64,000 nucleotides of DNA, from contig JAAEAF010003069.1 in the NCBI GenBank assembly GCA_011037195.1, positions 114,659-178,658 on the forward strand, read 5' to 3'. This DNA is from Triatoma infestans (lineage: Eukaryota; Arthropoda; Insecta; Hemiptera; Reduviidae). Both the position numbers and the translations under genes were made by a program. Position 1 is the stretch's first letter. Every line of letters starts with the position of its first letter. The notes beneath the pieces are model-generated. The model saw only the letters and a program-made list of their open reading frames with translations. It was not told the origin of the DNA and searched no databases. Positions 22,891 through 33,173 of this stretch are shown in pieces.

Positions 22891-23047
22891 CAGAGTGCAG
22901 TGATGTAAAGGTAGAAACATTTTAATTTAATTGGTTTATTGAATATTCACAACTACATAAATAAATATGTAACAAGTAAATAGGCTAACAAAAGTATGAA
23001 CAAAGACGTGATGGTCATGAATGGTAGTTATCCAGTGACAACCACCA

Positions 23048-25760
23048 TTAGTCACTCAGAAGGTCGCGGGGCCAACGACGTTTCAATCGCCTTGTAGGAT
23101 TGCCTGGAAGTGTGGTGGAGGAGAGGGTTTGGGCGAGAGGATTGGGATGAAGGGGGAGTCTGCTGTGGAATTTCTTGTATCGGAGCTTTGCTAAATCCTG
23201 GACAAAAGGAATCTTCAGATCTGTGTGGATTGTATGGTTGGAAACATAATAAGGAGCATCGACTATGCGTCGGATATTTTGGACTGCAGGGGTTGTATTC
23301 TTTTGAGGTTTGTACGTTTTGTGGTTCCGTAGAGTTCTAGTCCGTACATCCAGATGGGTGCGAGTTGTGAAGTATAGAGTCGTCTTTTATTCTGTAGAGT
23401 GAGTTTGGAGCGCTTGTCAAGGAGTCTAGCAAGTAGTCTGAAGCGGTTGTTTAGGGAAGTCCGTTTAAGTCTGGTGTGTGGGTTCCAGGTTAGTCGCTTG
23501 TCTAAGAACATACCGAGATAACGAACGTGGTCTGCCGGAGGGATAGGAGTGCTGAATAGGAAAACTGGAGGAAGAACTTTTCTGTTTAAGGTGAACACAG
23601 TATAATGGGATTTGTTAGGGTTAATTTTTATTCTGGATTTTGTTAACCAGGACTCGAGTGATTGGAGATGGGCTTGAAGGGAACGTTGAGCGATTACGGG
23701 ATCATTATGAGAGGAAAGGATTGCGGTGTCGTCGGCATAAGTATAAATGGTTGTGTTAGGATGCTCGGGGATATCAGCAGTATATAAGGTATAAAGGATA
23801 GGTGCCAGGATGCTGCCTTGAGGCACACCGGCTAGGATGGGATAAGTTAGGGAAGTAGAAGATCCTTGGGTGACTTGATAGGAACGGTTGGTCAGGTAGG
23901 ATTTTAAGATAAGGTAATAGGTACTTGGTAAAATATTCTTGAGTTTGTGTAAGAGACCTTCGTGCCAGACGCAGTCAAATGCTTTCGAAATGTCCAAAAA
24001 TATGCCAGCACAATATTGTTTCTGCTCAAGGGAATTGGCGATAGCATCTACAACACGATGCGCCTGCTGGATAGTGGAATGACCACTTCGAAACCCAAAT
24101 TGGTGGTGGGGGATAAATTGAAGAGGCTCTAGGATAGATAGGAGACGTTGGAGGAGTATTTTTTCTAATATTTTGCCTAGGATGGGAAGGAGACTGATGG
24201 GACGGTAAGAGGCAGCAAGGTGAGCTGGCTTATTCGGTTTGCGGATCATATGTATTATGGAGAATTTCCATGAGGTCGGGAAGTGAGTTGTTCGGAGGAC
24301 TGCATTATAGATAGCTGTCAGTAATACTATAGCCTTACGTGGCAGTTGTTGAATGATGCGAGAAGTTATAAGGTCGTAGCCCGGACTTTTCTTTTTGGGA
24401 AGGTTAGTGATAACTTTAGTTACTTCAGAGGGAGTAATAGGATTAGGAGGGAGAAAGAGAGGAAGAGAAGTGTCCAAAGTTTTAATAATGTCAGCAGTGT
24501 GATTTATGTCTTGTATATCAGAATGAGGTACAAAAATAGAGGTGAGATAGGCAGCAAAAAGTTCAGCTTTCTCCGAATCAGACTTTGCCCAGGAGCCATC
24601 ATCGTGACGTAGGGGGGAGGAAGTAGTTTGATATTTGAGGAGACGTTTTGTAGCGTCCCATAGAGAATTGTCGTCTGCAGTAAGGGTCGAAGTGTAATTG
24701 GCATATTGTTTATTGTAATATTTATGTAGTTCGTTTTTTAGTTGTCTAGTCAGTACGTTGAGAGCATGTTTGTGAGAGGGATATCTGCTGCGCTGCCAGA
24801 GTGCTCTTGCCCGCCTTTTTTGGGCAATAAGTATCCTCAATTGTAATGGTAAATTGTATGGGTAATGTTTGTTCTTGTTAGTCGAGGTGTGCGTAGTTGC
24901 TTGCCATGCACTTTGTTGTATTACGCGAGTCAGATGTATAACATTCGTGTCTAGTTCTTCACGTGTTTTAAGAGATGTTTTCAAGTCTAGGGAATGCTCA
25001 ATTTGGGTTTTGAAAAGGTCCCAGTTGATTGGTCCATTAATAAGGGTAATTTTGGGAGGGACGGATTTAGGATGGATATCCAAGGAGAGAATCACTGGGC
25101 TATGATCGGAGGAAAGATCAGGAAGAGTGTATGAATCGGTATGAAATGATGATATTTGAGAACATATGAAGAAATCTAAGAGATCAGGAAGTTTGTTTAA
25201 GGAATTAGGCCAATAGGTGGGTTGCGAGGGAGATATGAAGGAAAGATAGGTTTGGGATAGAGTGCTGTAAAGCGTACGACCTCTGGGATTAGTCACTCGG
25301 CTACCCAGCGAGAATGCTTAGCATTGTAGTCGCCCCCAAAGATGAATCGGGGACCCAAGGACTGGAAGAACGATAGGAACTGATTGGAGTTTATGGTGTG
25401 ATTAGGTGGACAATACACTGCTGCAATATTGAAAGTAAAAGGTTCAGAAAGAAGGGATATTACGGTCGGCTGAAGATAGTTTGTCGGACGGTAAGGGATA
25501 AGGAAGTGAGACAATTTATTGCGGATAAGTATGCAGAGCCACCGTGAGCTGTTCCATCTGGGTGATCTGTCCTGTACAATGTGTAGCCGTTGATGTAGAA
25601 CTGTGATTTGTCAGTGAAGTGGGTTTCTGTGATGAGGCAAATGTCGATCCGCTTATCGTGAAGCAGTACGTCTAGTTCTTGTCTATGTCTGTTTATTCCG
25701 TTAGCGTTCCATAGGAGGATACTGAGGGAATTTTGAGTGAGAGAAATTAGGGAGCTAAGC
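23048..25760 (-). pseudogene. Jockey ORF2: endonuclease and reverse transcriptase
   Basis: Reading the minus strand from about 25760, an AP-endonuclease begins with ILLWNANGINRHRQEL and an LITETHF motif (catalytic Asn and Glu). A frameshift near 25510 leads to FIFGGDYNAKHSRW. A stop and frameshift near 25290 lead to the long frame (25296-23263) with SSDHSPVI at the end of the endonuclease. The reverse transcriptase follows, with FLDISKAFDCVWHEGLL, AGVPQGSILAPILY and the catalytic TYADDTAILSS. A frameshift near 23270 moves the C-terminus (DAPYYVSNHTIHTDLKIP, then TRRLKRRWPRDL) to another frame, which ends at 23048. The enzyme would nick target DNA and copy element RNA there. This copy is dead, yet the central 670 codons are open. 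Confidence 0.88.
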
Positions 25761-25974
25761 GAGGGAGCAAGGTGTTCACCACAGAGGTTAGAAGATTAAT
25801 TAGAGGGGTTACGAGAGCTTTGAAGTCTGTAAGGAAGGAATTGAGGAGAAAAGAGATGTCAGTTGAAGGAGCGGGAATGGAAGGTAGTGTGGATGAATGA
25901 GCTGGAGCCGGCCCCGCGACCATCTGTGCATATATGGGTCTGGTAGCGTTGTGCTCTGGATGTTGACTTGAATT

Positions 25975-27104
25975 CTACGGCTGTGTTAGTGATTGATGTC
26001 CCGTTCGTTTGGCTGTGGAGAATCCTGGAGCTGAGGGCGCTATGCGTTGTGCAGAAGGATGAATATACACTGGTGGCGATCTCTTCGACCGTTGCAGTTC
26101 CTTATGGATTGGACAACCTTTAAAAGTGGCTGAATGCGGGCCGCCGCATAATGCGCACTTGGGAAGAGTGTCAGGCAGTTTATTGCATTCTTGCGTAAAG
26201 TGATCTCCTGCGCATTTCACGCACCTTGGAGGATGCTGACAGTAAGATTTGGTGTGCCCATATTCCTGGCAACGCTTGCACTGGACGATAAGACGTTGTT
26301 TATAAGGTTCCTCAACTTTGATTTTTGTGTAACACAACACATCAACATTAAAGATTCTTTATTATTTGTATTTGGCTCTAAGTCCACGAAGAAAAGTGGT
26401 AACGATTGTTTCGTGACAGGATGAATAACGGGAGTCACATTACGTGATGTATGTCCCAGTTCAGCTAGTTCGGTCTTTATTAGTTCGGGTGGCGTGCTCT
26501 GATGAAGGTACCTGATTACCACACGATAAGCCTTTTCTTCTTCAAGCTGATATGTGTGATAATCAGCATTCTTATCTTTGAGATAGCGTATAATGCTTCT
26601 GTAGCTGTCTATGTCTTTAGCGTTTACAATTAAATCGGTGATGCGTGCTTTGCAAATGAAACTGTCAGCTCCGACTAATTGTGCGAGCGCTTTGCAAAAC
26701 TCAGCATATCTGTTTACATTTTTTATGTAGATTGGTGGAGGTCTCTTAGCTCGCAGTGTCTGACCGGATGTAGGCGCAGTTTCCATTTCATCATGGACAG
26801 CTATGGGAGAGAACGGGTTGTAGGAAAGAACTCCTGGAGGGGCCACAATTGTTTCTTCAACTGAAGGTTGAGTACTAGTAGATGGAAGTTGATTGCGGTT
26901 GTTGATTTCAGCCTGGACTGTTATTGCAGTTAGTCCTTTGGTGGACATTTTGCTCGGTCTTATAACCGTGCGGGTGTTTTTCATCTTATTTTTGGGCGGC
27001 GAGTTGCCTGGTGTGCTTTGTTTTCTTTTTGTTAATCTAGTACTGTTCGAGGTCGTAGATTCATTGTCAGAAGAGGTGAGGCAGGTTATGTCGCTAAGGC
27101 CCAT
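25975..27104 (-). pseudogene. Jockey ORF1: gag-like RNA-binding protein
   Basis: Starts at Met (MGLSDITCLTSSDNES) with a low-complexity Ser/Thr/Lys/Pro N-terminus, then a fold with PPPIYIKNVNRYAEFCKAL and the pre-knuckle region. One frameshift near 26330 divides it. The second frame holds three zinc knuckles: C-x2-C-x4-H-x4-C (CKRCQEYGHTKSYC), C-x2-C-x3-H-x4-C (CVKCAGDHFTQEC) and C-x2-C-x3-H-x6-C (CALCGGPHSATFKGC), as in Jockey and I-type gag proteins. It would coat the element RNA in the cytoplasm and nucleus. Confidence 0.85.
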
Positions 27105-27200
27105 TGAAATGGATTGTTAGCGATTTAAGTGAGTGAGGCTCAATATAAGAAAAATAAGGATAAAAAAAGGGGAGGGGGGGGGGAATGCGCGAAACATGTA

Positions 27201-28650
27201 CAAAGGGAAAGAGAAGAGAATTTGTACAAGAAAACGAGAGTGTTATGATACTATATTACAATAGATATTTACAACATGTACAGTCTGAATGTTTTGTGAA
27301 TTGCATTTAACTTTGAAATAGAATAATTTACCTTAGGTTAAGATTTTTTTTAAAATTGTTTTATCGTTAATAACGATGTTTACAATTCACCAAGTACTCA
27401 CTCACTATAACTGTGTTATTCAGCACAAAATGAGTTTTATTTTAAGTATAGATAGAACTTACAACAAGCACTTCTCACCTTAGAAGAAAGGTATAGAACA
27501 GAGCGATCTGCACACTTTAACCGTACTACGCGAACTGTCAAATCAAAAATTGACACTCAAAGTATCACTTTAGAATTAAATTTGGCAAAAAAAGTCCAAA
27601 TATGCCAAAGAAAATTTAAATTTAAATTAGCATTAAACAACTTAGCGTGTTGGTTAAATAAAAGCAACCAGCTGATTTGTGGGTAGAAACATAATTTTTG
27701 TATTTGTGCAATTGGATTTTATCGTTAGAATTGAAATTTAAAATAATTTTTATACATAGTTTTGCCTCTTTTTTTTTGGTTGATTAACCCTATTTTATTC
27801 GATTATGTTTATTTTATCGAAACAAGATAGAAGGGAGGTTAAAAGAAGGTAGTAAGTTATTGAGTAGAAAAGGAGTAGGAGTCATTTTTACTACAATGTC
27901 AGTCGCTTATTTTGTGTGATAGATTTTTCTAGTGATTTGTAAGTTTGGTAAAATAAAAATACAAAAAAATAACAAGCTGTGTATTTTATTTAGTGAATAA
28001 AAATCCTGTTTAGAAAGTAAACACTAAATAAGGGAAAAAGATGACGGATTGTAAAAAAAAGGGGGAAGAATGACGACAAAATAACAGAGAGGAAGGTTTT
28101 TTTCTGGTTTCCGTTAGCTAGAGAGAAACGGAGAAATATAAAAAATTGAACTGTTTTTCAGAGAATATGCAGGTGAGATTTTGTTTCCTCGCCTTATGGC
28201 GAGTGACCAATTAGGAGTGCAAAAAATAGTTACTGCTAGTACGTTGGAAGTAGTGATCTAATTACTAAAAAAAATTATTCAAGAAGAAATTGTGAAGCAG
28301 GTATTGTGCCGATGGTTTTCGAACTATTTCAAACGTGTTCAAGAGGTATGTGAACTTTCGTATTTAAACGGGAGTATAGTTGAGGATCCTTTATTGACAG
28401 ACATTTCATCTAATTAAATGATTAATTGACTATAATGCTTAAGAACACGTTATAAAGTAAAATTAATAAACAATATTGTAAAATATAATTGTTGGTATCT
28501 GTGTTATGATGGGTCCAAGTGAGCTTTGCCAAACCATTCTTTCGAGTTACGAGTTTCTGACCTTTTCTGAATTATTCGATCAACATTACAAATTCCCTAC
28601 CAAAGGCAATTGATGATAACCTAAATCCTTAATAAAACATCACAAACTGT
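27201..28650. other. AT-rich spacer
   Basis: No coding frame or recognised repeat. The first few hundred bases may include more of the Jockey 5' UTR. Confidence 0.35.
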
Positions 28651-28659
28651 AAACAAACC

Positions 28660-28880
28660 ATTCAAAAATGAAAAATTTTGAGCATACTTATACGATTTTT
28701 TGTTTTTATTATATTTTGTCCCTCCTCATTCATACATACACACAGACCATTCGCTGAAAATAATTTTTCCATACTCACGAAGGCTCAATGAATTTCCGGT
28801 GAAAACTCAATTTTGAGTTTTGAAAATATGACAAGATTGTAATTACTTCCTTTTACCCGGTTATTTAAGAAAATAAAAAT
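28660..28880 (+). repeat. Family C right terminus
   Basis: A short copy of the right terminus: ACACACAGACCATTCGCTG, CGAAGGCTCAATGAATTTC, CGGTGAAAACTCAATTTTGA and ACAAGATTGTAATTACTTCC, with a degraded closing hairpin. Confidence 0.55.
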
Positions 28881-29209
28881 GATCTCAAAATTAGATAGGT
28901 AGGTAACAAAGTCACAACATATAAATTATTTGCAAACTCCAGCTATAAAGTTGATAACATGCCACTTAAAGTTATCACTGTGTACAACCAAAGCCAGATA
29001 ATGAGGATTAGGTTGCCGTTAAATAATGCAAAACAACCCCTCAAGTGTAAAATATCCTTGGGCATTACCTTGCTCCTTCATTGCCGTAAGTTAACCCTTG
29101 TAATCCTTTTCATTTTCCTAAATAAGCTACTGCCACTGTTTTAATTCCAGAGTTGTTATAATTATTTATTTTAATTGTGCCTTTCTATCACTAAATTGAA
29201 TTTTATAGA
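28881..29209. other. Spacer without recognised features
   Basis: No coding frame or repeat that I can support. Confidence 0.3.
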
Positions 29210-29866
29210 ATAAATTTTCGAAAGTGAGTTTCAACCGGAAATACACTATTTATAAATATATTTTCTGGAATACGGAATAATGTTTCTCGCAAGAGGTCTC
29301 TCCTTCGTTATGGGTCTCTCTGGGTGTGAACAAAATGTTTCAAAAACGAAAATATTCCAGGAAGCCCAACTTGGCACTCCGCTTATCTGATGTGGCCTCA
29401 AAATTTTGAGACAATCCATCAGATGAAACTACTATCTTTTTTTTTTCAATTTTTTGGGATTTTCTCGAAATCGGATCTAAAATTTTCCTTAAAATATGCA
29501 TACTAAAACTTAAATACTTAACCGCCCCCTTTTTCCATAAAATAGTTTTTCGGGTGCTGTTGTGGAGGAGCAGCGTTATTCTAAATTGCATTTCATTGCA
29601 GTCCTACCAGATCAATCAGTTTTCTTTATAAAAAAAATTCTAAATTTGTCGGTATTTTCTAGAAAATACAATTTTCTTGAAGCTTAAAATATTAACTGCT
29701 CATATATTATTACTTCCATTTCAAAAATATATTTTCTGAAAAACTAATTTTAGGCAGAATGTTTTTACTTTTTCTTAATCCTAGTAAGTGTAATCGTGTC
29801 AAGTTTTCACCGGAAATATCCGTTTTGAGGTCCCCTGAGTCCAAAAAAGTGGTTTTTTACCAAATG

Positions 29867-29903
<37 letters not shown>

Positions 29904-30555
29904 AACAGCATAGCTCAAAAACGAAAAACCGTAGAAAGTTGAAACTTGATATTACGTTTAGGTATCACCATGGGATCTGACGGTGCGTTATCTGTCAAAA
30001 TTCCTCAACCGGAAATACCACTTTACACGTTGTTTTTTTTATGTTTTTGCGATTTTCTCAAAAATAGCTCTGACGATTTTCTTTAAACTTAGTATATCAA
30101 CTACACATACAAAGAGCTACAACTTTTATTTAAAACATTTCTCCGGAATAATTAATTTAAGGGCACTTCTGAGGGGTGGATGGGGTTAGGTTTTCATCTT
30201 AACTGCTATTTCAGTTTATTAGACAATTCTGTCATCTAAATAATGCTAATAGGAATTAAATATGTTGTTGAAATTTTGAGATTGAAAAAATCGGATAACC
30301 GTAATTGCATTTGTTTTAACACTTTACTAAATGATTTTTTTCACTTTTTCGCGTTTTCTCAAAAATGGCTCTGACGATTTTCTTGAAACTTCGCATACAT
30401 ACATACATACATACATACACACACAGAGAAAATTTGCTAAAAACCACTCTTTTGGACTCAGAGAACCTCAAAATGACTATTTCCGGTGAAAACTCGATAT
30501 CGAAATTTTTTTTGACACGATTACAATACTTCCTCTTGCTAAGAGAAAGTAGAAA
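29210..30555 (-). repeat. Family C element with both inverted termini
   Basis: The clearest full copy, from about 29780 to 30555, preceded by a further fragment (29210-29760). The left terminus has AATCCTAGTAAGTGTAATCG, GTTTTCACCGGAAATATCCG, GAGGTCCCCTGAGTCC, CCAAATGGTCTG and a (GT)n tract. The right terminus is the inverted copy, with an ACAT/ACAC tract, CCACTCTTTTGGACTCAGAG, TTTCCGGTGAAAACTCGATA and TACAATACTTCCTCTTGCTA. Arms are about 110 bp. The body has two ~300-bp units marked by CAACCGGAAATACCAC at about 30006 and ATCGGATAACCG at about 30290. No ORF. Confidence 0.7.
29870..29899. repeat. (GT)n microsatellite inside family C
   Basis: Fifteen GT dinucleotides directly inside the left inverted terminus of family C. 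The mirrored place in the right arm (30400-30425) holds an (ACAT)n/(AC)n tract. Confidence 0.9.
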
Positions 30556-30569
30556 AGTAAAAGACAAAG

Positions 30570-31700
30570 AATATTATCTTTTTATTTTTTCCATTCTTCT
30601 GGAGAAGTAAACAAAATTTTTTGTTAGAAAAATAGAAAGTTAATTTCATTATATTGCAAAACCAAATTTAGACTTTTAATTGTATTATATTACCTTTGTT
30701 TTTCCAATACAATTCGCATTTATTGTGGTATTATTTCATAAACAATGATAAGTCTTTGTTTATAAGCATATAGACTGTAGTAAAAATAATGCTTTATATA
30801 TTCATTATAAATTTTATAAATAATTATTTATAATATAATATAATAATAATAATAAAAATAAATATATATATATTAATTTATATATAAATTATTTTATAAA
30901 TAATTGTTAATTTATTATAAATTTAATAATATAAATTAACTTTATAATAGAGAAAACATATTGTTATATTGAAATTAATTTAATACTTTAGGGAATGTTT
31001 ATAACATAAATAACAATGCAAACCCCCTCACCCCCGCTCCTTGCCATTGAATGGATAAATAAAGTTTAGTTAAAGTTATCTCTGAACATTATTACATTAA
31101 AAATATTAGAGAAAATTTAATTTACAAGTTTTTATTCAAAAATTTACTTCTTCGTTTTAAATTATAGCAAATTTCTATCTAATTAAATCTTTTTCCAACT
31201 AAACTATATTAACCTTTTTATTAGTAACTATTACTAACTATATTAACTAATTAATCTTTTTTTTTTTTGTGCAATAAAATTATAATTAATTTTTCCCTGT
31301 AAACTAAACCTTGTTTAAAAACCATGTATTAAAACTATATTGCCCTCTTAAACCATTGTACGGTCATATTATTCCTTTTTTTTTTTTTAAATCAAATTAT
31401 TACCTTATTCTGAACAATTTGAACACTTTTCACTCAGATAAAATATTATTTGAAGGTATTTGTAAGCGATTTAACACATTTTCAATCTGATCCTGACCCT
31501 GTTGGCATTGAAATACTAAGTTTCTTATGTTAATTAAAACTGATACAACGAAGAACTCAAACAAAATTGATTAAAGTAAAAATTTTGTACCCAATAATAC
31601 TTTATACATATTATATCTATGCTGCATTTTTCTGCTTAAAAGGGATTTTTTCAGTTACTTTAATATTGGCTTTTATAGCATTCTTTTATAAAATTTAACA
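30570..31700. other. Very AT-rich spacer
   Basis: Includes a long A/T-only stretch (about 30800-30930) with local palindromes. No genes or recognised elements. Confidence 0.4.
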
Positions 31701-31708
31701 ATTATTTT

Positions 31709-32221
31709 AACGTCTGATATTTTATCCGTCGTAGTATGCATATTTATTTTGTTCTTAACCGGTTTCAGATTTTCATCCATTGCCAGAGCAGATTCACCAA
31801 GTTCGTGTAGACTGTAGAGTGTTCAGTTCAACGTAATGTTACTGTTACACTCACAACTTGGTGGTTGTATCTTTGTGGGGAGCTTATACACATAGTAACA
31901 TAAACACATTATACACACACACACACACACACACACAGTGCAACATAGTAAATTTGTACATAGTAGTACATAGAAGTACATTAGTACGTACATAGAACAT
32001 ACACATAGTAAACATAACCTTATAACCTCTCCACATATACAATAACAACTGTGAATGTAACAGAAACATTACGTGGAAATGAACTCTAATACATGAACTT
32101 GGTGAATTTGCTCTGACGATGGATGAAAATCCGAACCCGGTCCGGAACAAAATAAATATGCTTGATACGACGGATAAAATACCAGATGTTATCCAACATT
32201 GCGGACCCTCCCACATATTCA
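31709..32221. mobile_element. Foldback element family B, copy B3
   Basis: The arms are inverted repeats. The left has ATTTTATCCGTCGTAGTATG, AACCGGTTTCAGATTTTCAT and CACCAAGTTCGTGTAG. The right has CATGAACTTGGTGAATTTGC, the core CTGACGA (32113), hairpin GGAT-GAAA-ATCC, GAAC (instead of GAAA), CCGGTC, and GATACGACGGATAAAATACC. The far right has the terminus TTGCGGACCCTCCCACATAT. The centre holds an expanded (AC)n tract and ACATAG-type simple repeats. Similar flanks (AACAATTATTTTAACG, CAACATTATTGTAACG) may be diverged target duplications. Confidence 0.7.
31913..31938. repeat. (AC)n microsatellite
   Basis: Thirteen AC units in the loop region of foldback B3. Confidence 0.9.
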
Positions 32222-32269
32222 ACATTATTGTAACGTATTAAACTTTATTTTAATCAAGTAAGCCTTTTA

Positions 32270-32611
32270 AACCACCACGCGAAACATATCGATCCCACAA
32301 TAATTTTAACAACCACTATGAACAACCTAGACAAGAATATTGACAATATAACTACCAAAGACCAAACTTTAACGAACACATCTAGACAAAGCTGGCAAAA
32401 TACACAAAATTTGAAACTCCTCAAAACACACACTTCACAAAACACAGTCTCTATGAGAACAATAGGAAGTAACCAACACAATAATTTTCATACGAAACAT
32501 GTTGACGAAGACATAATAAGAATGCAAAATAAAATTGAACAATTAGAAAATAAGCTCGATCATTTTTTAGACTTAGGCACGCACAGCGGGAGACCGCCGA
32601 ATTTAGAATAA
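32270..32611 (+). pseudogene. Gypsy gag, C-terminal remnant
   Basis: Two overlapping frames give Asn/Gln/Arg-rich sequence typical of an errantivirus gag tail (KPFKPPRETYRSHNNFNNHY early, then a frame with MQNKIEQLENKLDHFL, a short coiled coil, near the end). No zinc knuckle is visible, which is usual for this group. The N-terminal capsid part is absent. Frames switch at least once. Confidence 0.55.
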
Positions 32612-32639
32612 ATTTAACCAATACCGAACTTTAAGGACC

Positions 32640-33011
32640 TATCGGGAAAAACTTGGCTAATCGACACGAGCTTAACCAAAAATTATCTACATCCAAATTC
32701 CATACCGGTAGGAATTAAAAGTAAATCCGAAGAATTCATAATTGTAATCCAACGGGACGCGAAAATGGCAATAGTTCAATCGAATTAGACCTAGCTCCAC
32801 TATTTGGGTTCAATGATGAAACGAAAATTAAATTTTATGTCTACCCTTTCGGTAAAAACTTCGATATGTTGTTAGGATTTGAAACAATGAAAGAAATAAA
32901 TATGAAAATAAATGTTAAGGAGAACGAAATTAATTTAAAAGATAATATAACAATAAAAGAAAATAAAATAATGAAAAAAGCGGAACTAAAGAAAATGTAC
33001 CAAAAGAAGTA
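32640..33011 (+). pseudogene. Gypsy aspartic protease region
   Basis: The frame at about 32651 reads TWLIDTSLTKNYLHPNSIP, where the family has Asp-Thr-Gly; here the Gly is Ser. A stop and frameshift follow near 32785. The rest continues as APLFGFNDETKIKFYVYPF and MLLGFETMKEINMKI, ending at a stop at about 33009. The protease would release gag and pol products in the particle. The changed active-site triplet and the shift make activity unlikely. Confidence 0.6.
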
Positions 33012-33173
33012 AATAAAGAAAAAATTTTACAAGATTGAACTAAATGATAAAGAAAACCTTTTCTTTTACCTAAAAGCATTAATTCGAGCGGAACATATGT
33101 CTCAAGACGAAAAGGAAACGATATCCGAAATTATAAGTAGATATCCCAACATAATAAAGAAGAAAAAGATAAT

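Larger units (their letters stand above)
22915..27200 (-). mobile_element. Jockey-type non-LTR retrotransposon, nearly full-length but decayed
   Basis: A minus-strand LINE with two coding regions in the usual order: a gag-like ORF1 (27104 to 25975) and ORF2 with an apurinic endonuclease and reverse transcriptase (about 25760 to 23048). A 3' UTR follows ORF2 with AATAAACC near 22945, and the 3' end lies near 22915-22920. The 5' end is not defined; the C-rich run near 27180 is probably 5' UTR. At least four frameshifts or stops inactivate it. Its left edge abuts family C. I did not find a target duplication. Confidence 0.85.

Noticed and set aside
24346..24612. Plus-strand frames within the Jockey ORF2
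   Set aside because: They are antisense to a clear reverse transcriptase and match no protein; the other plus-strand frames at 23110, 24869 and 26191-27120 are also shadows.
30800..30930. AT-only stretch as a replication origin or matrix attachment site
   Set aside because: Composition alone is not evidence in an AT-rich genome; no conserved motif supports it.
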